DNA from: Sipunculus nudus
Lineage: Eukaryota > Annelida > Sipuncula > Golfingiida > Sipunculidae
DNA: 64,000 nucleotides
Assembly (NCBI GenBank): GCA_026874595.1
Contig: CM049313.1
Location: forward strand, 47,748,159-47,812,158
Reading direction: 5' to 3'
Both the position numbers and the translations under genes were made by a program. Below, piece after piece: positions 49,783 through 60,400 of this stretch (within the stretch, counting starts at the first letter, position 1; each line of letters opens with the position of its first letter). A model generated the notes under the pieces. The model saw nothing but the letters and a program-made list of their open reading frames with translations. It searched no databases and had not been told where the DNA came from.

Positions 49783-49849
<67 letters not shown>
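49783..49849. repeat. (TA)n(AG)n compound microsatellite
   Basis: A TA array followed by an AG array. It directly abuts the Penelope-like remnant and generates spurious Ile-Tyr and Arg-Glu frames. Confidence 0.9.
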
Positions 49850-50053
49850 AGGTCGAGTTACCCTCCGTTGTAAAGTGCTCTATGACCTATACAGACTAGG
49901 CCAGAGCGGTATAACTCTGAAGAAAAACAACAAAGTAAATTCACAACAGTCTGTTTCACGGGATGCGACCCGATCGTCAGGTGAATGGAATTCTAACCAC
50001 GCATCCCGTGAAACAGACTGTTGTGAATTTACTTTGTTGTTTTTCTTCAGAGT
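49850..50053 (-). mobile_element. Penelope-like element terminal remnant with perfect inverted repeat
   Basis: A 54-bp perfect inverted repeat (arms 49914-49967 and 50000-50053, 32-bp loop) contains, on the minus strand, the 'ttcacctgacgatcggg' type sequence found at Penelope-like element termini. It continues to 'gagttataccgctctgg' and 'gtcatagagcactttacaac'. It is bounded by (TA)n arrays on both sides. The ribozyme motif inside and the inverted terminal duplication are the reasons for suggesting Penelope-like elements; no RT or GIY-YIG domain is present here. Confidence 0.5.
49939..49986 (-). ncRNA. Hammerhead ribozyme-like motif (minimal, Penelope type)
   Basis: Read on the minus strand: ATTCAC (stem I, 49981-49986), CTGACGA (C3-A9 core, 49974-49980), stem II CGGG/CCCG with six-base loop TCGCAT and a T-T pair next to the core (49958-49973), GAAA (G12-A15.1, 49954-49957), a 3-bp stem III with a GAC loop, H17 = T at 49945, then GTGAAT (49939-49944) closing stem I. 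Every core position matches the hammerhead consensus CUGANGA...GAAA. The very short stem III matches the minimal hammerheads reported from Penelope-like retroelements. The U-U pair at 10.1-11.1 and U at the cleavage position may lower activity. Cleavage itself is inference. Confidence 0.6.
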
Positions 50054-51053
<1,000 letters not shown>

Positions 51054-51968
51054 CAGGAACTCTCGGCCCCAGAGACACTCGGCCCGGAGACACTTGGCCC
51101 AAGCGACTCTCGGCCCCAGAGACACTCGGCCCAAGAGACACTCGGCCCCAGAGACAGTCGGCCCCTGAGCATGGGGACCTAGCGACACTCGGCCACGAGG
51201 CCGTCGGTCGGTCCCAGAGACACTCGGCCCACAGGTCCGATTCAAGCCCCGGGAAACCCCTCGTCAACACAATTGTTCCCGTAGTTATACTGAGTCGCCC
51301 TTGCCCATTTCAATGAAATTTTATTTAAATGTCTGGCTGAAGTTAAACCGTTACATCATTTTAATCTCCAAATTGTTCTTGAAATATTATAAAATATGTT
51401 TATGTTAAATGTATCCGATAGCATTTGCGTTAATTTTGTATTGTGTAAGACAGGACAGCAAAACTCTTTGCCAGGTCCTGAGAGGTTTCAATCAAATATA
51501 AACAAACAGTTTCTTTAATTGGAATTCAAATGACTGAGCAAAAAATGCCCGTCTTTCGAACGAATATAAAATCTAATTTAAAAGTTTTACACTGCCCAAA
51601 AAGCTGATGCATGTATACCGTAATTATAAACAAATATTCAATTCTTTTTCTTTCATTCATTCAGCCACCAGCATGTCCAACTGGCTTGGTAATGACTTCT
51701 TGGTTAGTTATTTATGGATATGCTCAATCAGTGGTCTACCAAACTTACTATGCACACAATGGTCATTGTTATGACTGCATGCACTCATCACTTCCATTGA
51801 GTTTACAAAGACGGCAACCAACCTTTAATCAAACTGTGGTAAATGACGTCAGTTTCTCTTGTTTTATCCGTCTGTTTCTTTATTCATTATATAAACCATT
51901 AAAAAGATTACTCCAGCGTAATACACAAAAAAATATGAATACTGAATTTATATGGATCCCATTGTTTA

Positions 51969-52063
<95 letters not shown>

Positions 52064-52150
52064 GTCTTTATCACTGCGGAGCGATTGTACAACATCATTT
52101 ATTCAGTCAGCTATATGAATTTCAAATAAAATGTTAATATGTATTAAAAT

Positions 52151-52194
<44 letters not shown>

Positions 52195-52661
52195 CATGAT
52201 ATACCATTATTTGGACTGTCATAGAATAATGCTTTTGATTTTTTCAGAATTATGCACGGTTTACTTTCATTATATCTGTATATATATATATTTGTAAACT
52301 TTGTGTGTGCATTATGTTTTATTCATAGAAAATTCAGCTTTTGTTGCTTAAATTCGTGGCATTCAAGTACCGGTATTTGTAGACGACCAAGGCACTACTC
52401 CATTCATGCCAAGTCGATCTAGCTTGTTACTATACGGGAACAAATGTGTTGACGAGGGGTTTCCCGGGGCTTGAATCGACCTGTGGGCCGAGTGTCTCTG
52501 GGACCGACCGACGGCCTCGGGGCCGAGTGTCGCTAGGTCCCCATGCTCAGGGGCCGACTGTCTCTGGGGCCGAGTGTCTATTAGGCCGAGTGTCTCTGGG
52601 GCCGAGAGTCGCATGGGCCGAGTGTCTCTGGGCCGAGTGTCTCTGGGGCCGAGAGTTCCTG
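51054..52661. mobile_element. Foldback-like element with ~230-bp inverted repeats
   Basis: Arms 51054-51283 and 52433-52661 are near-identical inverses. Each contains a run of 15-17-bp tandem units of the form GGGGCCGAGTGTCTCT ('ggccgagagtcgc', 'ggccgactgtctc') plus a unique inner part ('gaggggtttcccgg', 'gttcccgta'). The outer tips read CAGGAACTCTCGG. Internal sequence is about 1.15 kb with a (TA)n array and no recognised protein. Long GC-rich, internally repetitive TIRs resemble foldback elements. No target-site duplication was identified. Frames over the arms are artefacts of the tandem units. Confidence 0.65.
51969..52060. repeat. (TA)n microsatellite
   Basis: About 90 bp of uninterrupted TA inside the foldback-like element; a second, shorter one is at about 52157-52189. 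Confidence 0.9.
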
Positions 52662-54555
52662 TATTCAAAAAAATAGTTTTGCCCCTCACCAGACCAGATA
52701 CAAAGGCGGGATCATAGCAGTTTGATAAATAAAGCGAAAGCATTCTCATAAAGAAGATTGGGAAAGAGTATACAAAAATCAGGCATTTACCTTTCCTTTT
52801 TGGCAAAACTGTTATATCGGTTGCCTGGTCGTGGTTTTAATTTGATATGAAAGTGCAAATATAGGCGCGGCTTGGTAATAAAATCAGGAGTGTTATTTAT
52901 ATATGCCAATTCCGTATGCAGCTTTTTATTGCTCAGTCGCAGGTCAAGTGGGTTTTACATTCCAATTGAGTATGTTGTCTGTCAATAATATGTGAAACCA
53001 TTGCTACAAGTTTATCTTTAGTTAGTCCGGGCATATAAGAGTATTTTAATGATTAAGTCATTACCCAAATATCGTTTTACTTTTATTATCAGCCTTTACC
53101 CTTAGTAGGCTAGGTGGGCATGCAACCCCGAATGATTGACCTGACCTAAGATAATTGAGGGATGATATACTACTCTCCGTGTGGTAGCACCTGTACATAT
53201 CCCATGTTTTTTTTCTGTTTTTTTTTATGGCACCTTACACCCCTATCGACATTTAAGACTATGCAAGCCTCACCCATGTTTGGGATCCCTAAAGCTGTAT
53301 GCTCCCCCAACAATTTTGCATACGCTGATTCGGCCACACTCCAGGGTTCATTCGTGCAGAAGTGACTGTAATGATTCAAATATTCATTGATGTCATCCCT
53401 GAATCTGGGCAATGCGCCGTATCCACACTAAAATCTAGCCGGTTCTTCATTGGCTCTTTACCGAAATGCTTCAAAAATGTTATAATTGCGCGAGTTATAT
53501 TGTAAACACTATCTTACTCGAACAAAAACACACCCAAAAGGGGATGAACGCATACCCCCTGATTGCGGTAACCTGAACTGTACAATATTACTATGAACAA
53601 ACCAGCTGTATGATGTAATACATACTGTTTACATATAACACTCAAAGTTTGACTCTCACACTACTCAAATGATCCTCAGCAGGCTTATTATATACAGACT
53701 AAACATATCTCACATACCTGTCATCACATTAAAAAATCTTATTGTGCAATCGGTTATTTTTTTTCATGATAAAAAATGTATGGAATTTAACTTAAAATCA
53801 GTTACAGTCTCATTGTGTTATCCTTTTATCCCAGCAAAATGTGAGACTCACTCAAAAAGCAACAGGGGTGGTATATAATGTGTGTTTATCTAATAAACCT
53901 TCCCCTGTACGACGCGGAGGCTTATTGGAGTTGATAAGTTAATTTCTATATTCATAATTTTGGAATGATTTGTTGGTAAACCTTCGTGGGGGGGGGGGGG
54001 ATTCTAGTGATCGTTCGCCGATTGTCCGTATCAAGTTAGTATGTATTATTTATTTCAGCTATTACTGATACTCCCACCAGACTATATCTTATATGATATA
54101 TAAAAAATCATCATTGTTCAGTTAATCCATTACATACAAATTTAATATCAATCATATCAACACGTAGGAATAAATATATTCTGAAAAAAAGTGAGATAAA
54201 TTTTCTCCAGATACGGATGACACGGGAAACATACAGCATGGCCTAAAAGAAGCAGTACGTCAACCATAATACCATTTCATATATAAATAGCTACACAATC
54301 ACATGGCGCAACAATTTTAAATAGTACCCATTTTTTAATAGATTCAAATATATGATAGAATATATAAACCGTTTTGGATGGGATCATTATAAGACATCAA
54401 TAAAATTAACCATAGTATTCATATTCACTTTAATAAATCTGTTTCGAGAGTACCTGATCAAAAGTATGGTTTAGAAGTTGCGGTCTGCAGGCTATCGTCA
54501 TATCGACCCTCTGGCATTACGACCACATTACTAGCGCCAGAGTGTAATTACATCT
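52662..54555. other. Non-coding stretch with one unexplained minus-strand frame
   Basis: The frame at 53170-53412 (minus) reads 'DINEYLNHYSHFCTNEPWS' and 'AYAKLLGEHTALGIP', with less low complexity than its surroundings; it could be an exon or transposon fragment, but no family is recognised. A G-run lies at 53988-54000. Nothing else is supported. Confidence 0.3.
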
Positions 54556-54906
54556 ATGTCTGAGGAACGCATTTATGAAGATGCAAATATTTTTGTCATT
54601 TCTGACAATGCTTCATGGCCTACAGGTAAACTGTCAATCGTTCCCATTCATAAAAAAGGAGATCGCCAGGTCATCAAAAACTATAGGCCTGTCTCTCTTC
54701 TGTCAAACATATCCAAAGTGTTTGAGAGGATTATGCAGAACAAGTTTTATAGTTATTTCATATCAAACAACATTCTGACAACAAAAAATTCTGGATTCAA
54801 AAAAGGTGATTCAACAATAAATCAGCTAGTGTGTGTCACTGACAAAATATACAGAGAGCTACAAATAATTGTTACAATAATCTTACAACATTACCCTCTT
54901 TTGTAA
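54556..54906 (+). pseudogene. Non-LTR reverse transcriptase fragment
   Basis: The frame contains 'KLSIVPIHKKGDRQVIKNYR', 'PVSLLSNISKVFERIMQNKF' and 'SGFKKGDSTINQL', the RT finger motifs (RT 1-2a) of Jockey/CR1-like LINEs. The catalytic motifs that should follow are missing; the frame ends with 'YRELQ' and unrelated sequence. A 5'- and 3'-truncated fossil. Confidence 0.8.
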
Positions 54907-55440
54907 GAATTCTATAAAATTTATCTTAAACGAAATGTAACAAAACAGATTGATTGTATCACATTTCATAGGTGGTCTCAGCTAAAGATCATACAATTAT
55001 CTAGAGACAATAGTTGACATCAAAATTTTACACATGTTTTTGCTCATGTACTTGCTCCTTGCAAGCCTATTTAGTACGTCACACACACGTATCTCCCCTA
55101 TCACATGTATCATTCGAATATGCCATCTTATATTATAATTATATTTACCTCAGGCCAATATGGAAGGCAATACCGAACCAGCCGTTTTATAAAATTTTAT
55201 CAAGCATGTTATAAACACACTCAGCCGTGCATAACGTATCACACGTGCCTCCGAATCGGTATCAGTGTGATGACATGCGTGGCCTGTTAATTGTATTGTT
55301 TTTCATGATTTCAAGTGCAGCTGAAAAAAGGGCGATTCTTCCGTCCTGTCAACAGAGTTTCAAATAATAGACAAGAGGATATAACCCTTTTACATTGTGG
55401 GGCGGGCTGAACTGCCACGATATCACGGGCTCTCCTGAGT
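54907..55440. other. Non-coding stretch
   Basis: No feature recognised between the LINE fragment and the promoter region of the secreted-protein gene. Confidence 0.35.
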
Positions 55441-55449
55441 GGCTGAATG

Positions 55450-55608
55450 AAACTATCCAATCCCCACACTCCGGTACAAAGAACGGGAGAGTGACAGTGT
55501 CACGGGTGAAATGCAATTTGCTCACGAAGGGAATGTGGACATACAGGCAGTTATAAAAGGTTCCCCGACCTCACCTCATACAACTTTCACTTGAAAGACC
55601 TGGACAAG
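55450..55608 (+). promoter_or_regulatory. Candidate promoter P1 and non-coding first exon
   Basis: CCAAT at 55457-55461, TATAAAAG at 55552-55559, and an initiator-like CTCATACAAC about 24 bp downstream. A short exon then ends AAG with splice donor GTAAGC at 55609. This is the canonical TATA arrangement. It points into the plus-strand secreted-protein gene whose ATG exon has an acceptor just upstream of the start. The pairing of this exon with that acceptor is inference. Confidence 0.5.
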
Positions 55609-56657
55609 GTAAGCTTTTTAAATACAGTTGTTTTTATTTTCATGGTCTGTTCAGTCATTTGCCGTCAATATCTCGTTAAATGAACCTTTATGTAAGACCG
55701 TTAAATAGAAATCTCTTTTATCGGTTGTTTTTACGCTCCCGAGGCAGCGGAAATCTTGCGCTTCTAAAGAAGCAACCGATTTTCACGCTGCCAGCTTTGA
55801 CCGTTTATGATATATTTAGACACCAGATGGCGGTTCGTTTTCCACTGAAATAAACGTGCGTATGATGTGACAAGCAGCCAATCAGATGCCAATAAACAAA
55901 CACTCGACAGGCATCCTGGCTCCGCCAATTGCTGCGCTTCAAGCGCCGCTTATTGAGTTTCCGGTCGAATTTAAATTGCTCCCTCTGCATTTTCGCATCA
56001 TCGACCGATTCGATTATGACATTATGAGTGTGTTAGCGTAGCCATGTATCTGTTGTCTGCAGAACTGAAACCAGCAAGCGAGGTGTGCACGCAGCCTTTG
56101 TTGTTACGTTTCGTTTGAATTACAGCTCACCGGCCGAGCATCCTATGTGCCCAAGGCCCTAAGCAAACCACGTCAGGGGCAATTCTCTCTGAGCCTGTGG
56201 CCTGTTCAGACGGTTACGCTGGGGATGAGCTGTCACTCAAAAAGAAATTAATATGATTGGCTCTGTGTATTCCTCACTTGGCTTTGTCTTCCAGCACAAA
56301 GTCTCATCTGTAATTGACAAAAATACAGTGCTCCCCTCTGGTGTTGCAATTCATGGTACGAGGTCATAACAAACAGCGCCTTACGATATAGGTAGTAGCC
56401 CTATAGGTAAAGCGCTGTGAAAAGAGCGTACACTAAAGAGGGTCAGAGAATGGTAAGTAGTTATGTAAGTTTCCGCGTGGTTGCAGTACCGACACTAAGT
56501 GCGACACAGTGAGAGCCGTTTTATATCTCTGTCAGAGCAATTTCATTGACTGGGCCAGTCTAGCCGGAAACAAACTCTGGAATATTTCAATCTGCCATCA
56601 GTTTATCCTGCCAATCAAACAGATGCGTAGGCAAAAACGTGGGCGACGTTTTAAGTG

Positions 56658-56746
56658 ATTGGTCCACCTTTGCAAAGAAACTCAAATGTCTTATAAACAG
56701 GAAACGCCAATGATCATACACAGTTACCATTTTAGCCGGAAGAAAG
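56658..56746 (+). promoter_or_regulatory. Candidate promoter P2 and alternative first exon
   Basis: Inverted CCAAT (ATTGG) at 56658-56662, TATAAA at 56692-56697, then TCATACAC about 22 bp downstream, sharing the TCATACA initiator with P1. A short exon follows, with splice donor GTAAAC at 56747. It lies 1.1 kb downstream of P1 on the same strand, so the gene may use two promoters. Confidence 0.45.
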
Positions 56747-57322
56747 GTAAACATATTCTCTATAATCTGTCGAACTCACTTGCACTGTATGATAAATAAG
56801 TGTCCAAGGATATTTTAACAGAACGAAGACATTCGATCGACATACGCTCCAATTGTACTTTAAACATAATTCTATTTATGCTGATTCTTGTTTTTTTCAT
56901 TTTGTGTATCAAGAACTTTTCGCAGGTCAAGCGGATGATCGAAAAGTTATCAAAGTATCTATAGTGAAATGAGAAGTAAATAAACATGTACAGGTTCACG
57001 AAATTGCTTTCAAGTAGCTTAAATGTGCTGGTAAATGGCCATTGACTTTTGCTTGGTTATGCTTTCCAATGGACCAATATTATTAAGACAGATGGCGTAA
57101 TGCAGTGGTCTCCCACATTACATTTGTTGTTCGTTAGTTAAAGACTCAAACTGCGTGCTTATACATTTTACCAATCACGAAATGTCTTGATATCATGACA
57201 AGTGAATCTTAAATGTTTTAAATATTTGAAATTAAAATATATTACCATTTGATATTTACATTTAATATTTATACCAAGCATTTATTTCACTTTGAACATT
57301 GGTGGTCTTCAGAATCTCTCCA

Positions 57323-57407
57323 ATGGCATTTCGTTTCGCCATTTGTATGCTCCTGATACTGGGGGTTAGCTATCATCAATGTTACAAGGAATTGCCACTT
57401 GGAAATG
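57323..57407 (+). CDS. Coding exon 1 (signal peptide)
   Basis: ATG at 57323 follows a likely acceptor (GGTGGTCTTCAG, exon from 57313), supporting a non-coding first exon upstream. Encodes 28 residues plus one base; donor GTAAGT. Confidence 0.7.
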
Positions 57408-60400
57408 GTAAGTCCGAAAACGGAACAGATAGATTTCGCAGCACAACTGGATTGATCAGAATACCATAATAAACAACTTAAAACAGTTTGAATAAGCTGC
57501 AACAATAGTTCAATAACTTATAGGGTTACAAATTCTGTGTATTTATTAATGTATAATTTTCGATAAAATGTCCAGCAAAGGATAGACATTACTTCAAATG
57601 TAGTTATTCTTAATAGATATTGAGTTGTGGGTTGCTTTGTCTCCGATCATTTCCTAATATATCCTCCTTTTTCCAGGTAACGGGCAGAAGTTTCACTACA
57701 ACTTCTGTTCAGATAAAAGTGGAGATGGCCTCGGCTTCATCATCCTGGATGACACTGCAGGTACCACAAAATGGCCGCAGGATAATCTGTGCATGGCCGT
57801 TCAGGATAATCCAACGTACAAGGGCAGTGAATACGTGGTTTTTGTTCAGATCCTGAACGACATTGGCTGGCTTGGTGTGAACTCAGGACATCCTGGCCTC
57901 GTGTTCAACATGGTGGATTCCGCTAACTATGATTTTTTGTTTCTCAGGTAAGATACACTTTTTTATATTGACACATACCCACACACACATATATATATAC
58001 GTATATATATAAAATTAGATATTAATTTCCATGTATTTTGCATCTTCATCTGTTACATGTTACGGTTGAACACCCAAATAACGGACACGTGTGGGCATTG
58101 ATGTGTGGGCATTGATTTATGCCTGTGGCCGGCAGAATTTATTTGTCTGAATGTATTTTATATGGGAGCTTCACGGGATAGACAAGTGCTCGTAATAGGG
58201 AGGTACAAGTAAAGGCCGGATTTTGTATCTTATGTTAATTCTGATCAATTCACCAAGATCAAATATAGTTACCAGATAAATAAAAAAACATAGGTCTAGA
58301 AAAAAATTAGATTAGCTCTTTAGGGTAACATGTTATTGTCTTATGAACAGGATAGAATCGGAACAAAAACAGAGTTGATAAAATGCATTTTTTTCACATA
58401 CAGACCTCACCAGCCTCAATCTTGTTATGGGTATGGGTACGTCGTAAACGGCAATATGATTTTTTTTTTTTTTTTTTTTTTTTTATTCTCAAAAGACAAA
58501 TGATACAACAATTACACTACATGACATGACAAATTATATTACATCACATAAACAATGAATTACACAAGCAAACATAATTGAACATTGAGCTGACACTATA
58601 CAATTCACACCACAATACATATTACTCACAAGTTACAGTTACAGAAAAAAAACACATGCTATAAAATATTGATAGTTTCTGTGGAATACAAAGTCTTTTA
58701 ACTATGCATAATATATATTACTTTTTTTTACATGGATCCATAGGGACCTGTATTTATCTATGTATAAAAAAATAGTATTTACATCAAGGTGCTTCAGATC
58801 TAAACTGGTGTATGAGCACCTCTATGCATCTACATATACATATGCATATACATACTTCTATATACACATGAACGCTCATACACATATACACATATATATT
58901 TATTACATTAGTTTCAAGTTAATGACTAATTAGTGCAAATGAGGTAACATTATGTTCCATTTCTTTACATGTAAGGACATTTTATCTTTACTTTGTGCAA
59001 CAGTATACTCAGTGTTTTGAACAGATATTATTCTACGAACAAAATCTGCAAAAAGGTCGACTTCGTGTTCTTTTCTATTTAAATACAGAGTAAGTTTATA
59101 TGTCAATATAATCTGATTGATTAAACAATTTTCTGTCCCTGGTAGAACTCCTAATAAAACTGTTTTCCTACTTATACCCGGCAGTGTAATACCTACTGAT
59201 TCTAACCACGATTGTATTTTAAAATATAGGTTCTTTGAAACAAAACATTCTAAAAATAAATGTGTTATAGTCTCATATTCAGTATGACAATATGAACAGC
59301 GTGGAGTATCGGACAATTTCCATTTATGTAACCAATAGTTAACTGCTAAATAATTATGTATCACTTAAAATTGAAACTCTCTACTGTACATATCCAAGGA
59401 AGTTTGATGTATTAAATTATAAACATTTTTCAAGTCTTCTGGACTTAAACTTGTGGTTTTAACCCAATTGTTTTCTTGTGTTGGTGGCACTAATATTTGT
59501 TTAATCAAAACTTTGTACACTGTCCTTGAGTCTAATTTTAAAAGGTTGCATATTCCACCAATTGTTTGAATAAAATCACATCCATCTTTAGATACAATTT
59601 CTAATTGCCCAGAAGCCTTCAACTTTACTCTTTCAATCCAACCCTTTGGTACTGCATCAACGATAGACCTCCATTGCATAAACTCTTTTACTGATACAAC
59701 TGGGTAAGCCCTCTGAAACTCATTCCAGGTATAAAGATTACCTGTTGCATTCATCAAATCTCCAATTGTTTTAATGTTATAAACATCAAGAGTAGCATAA
59801 TAAAATGACTTACTATTTATCTTTAAGAAAGAATTGTTCCAGAGTGGCTGTATTCTAACGTCTTCTGCTGTCTGTGGAATAACTGTTACATAATTAGACC
59901 ACTCTTTCAGACATTTTTTATAAAATGATAACATGTTTCCTGGAACCCTCTTCACATCAAAATTTGAAGACACTGACGTTACCCCTCCTATAGATTTTAA
60001 ATAATACTGTGGGATTATTTTCCATGTTGCATCACCTGCCACAATCAAACGTTTGATCCACATTATGTTCTGTGTTTTTAATCGAGTTCTTACATCTGGA
60101 AACTTTATTCCACCCTTTTCATAATCACCAATAATTGCATTATATTGAACCTTTGGTCTTTTACCATTCCATAAAAACTTTTTTAAATACTGTGTAACAT
60201 TTTCAACAAATGATTTTGGTGCAATAGACATATTACATACATAAAGTATTTTTGACAAAGCAAGTGTTCGACATATTTCCGTCCGACCAAATATTGTAAG
60301 GGTTCTACATGACCACATATTTAGAACAGTCTTTAACTTTGCCTCTGTACTATGGAAATTTAACTTTTGACAAATATCTGTATCATACGAAAAAAATATC

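Noticed and set aside
51611-52129. 172-residue plus-strand frame and its minus-strand counterpart with long Ile-Tyr runs
   Set aside because: Most of it is translation of a (TA)n microsatellite; the flanking residues match no domain.
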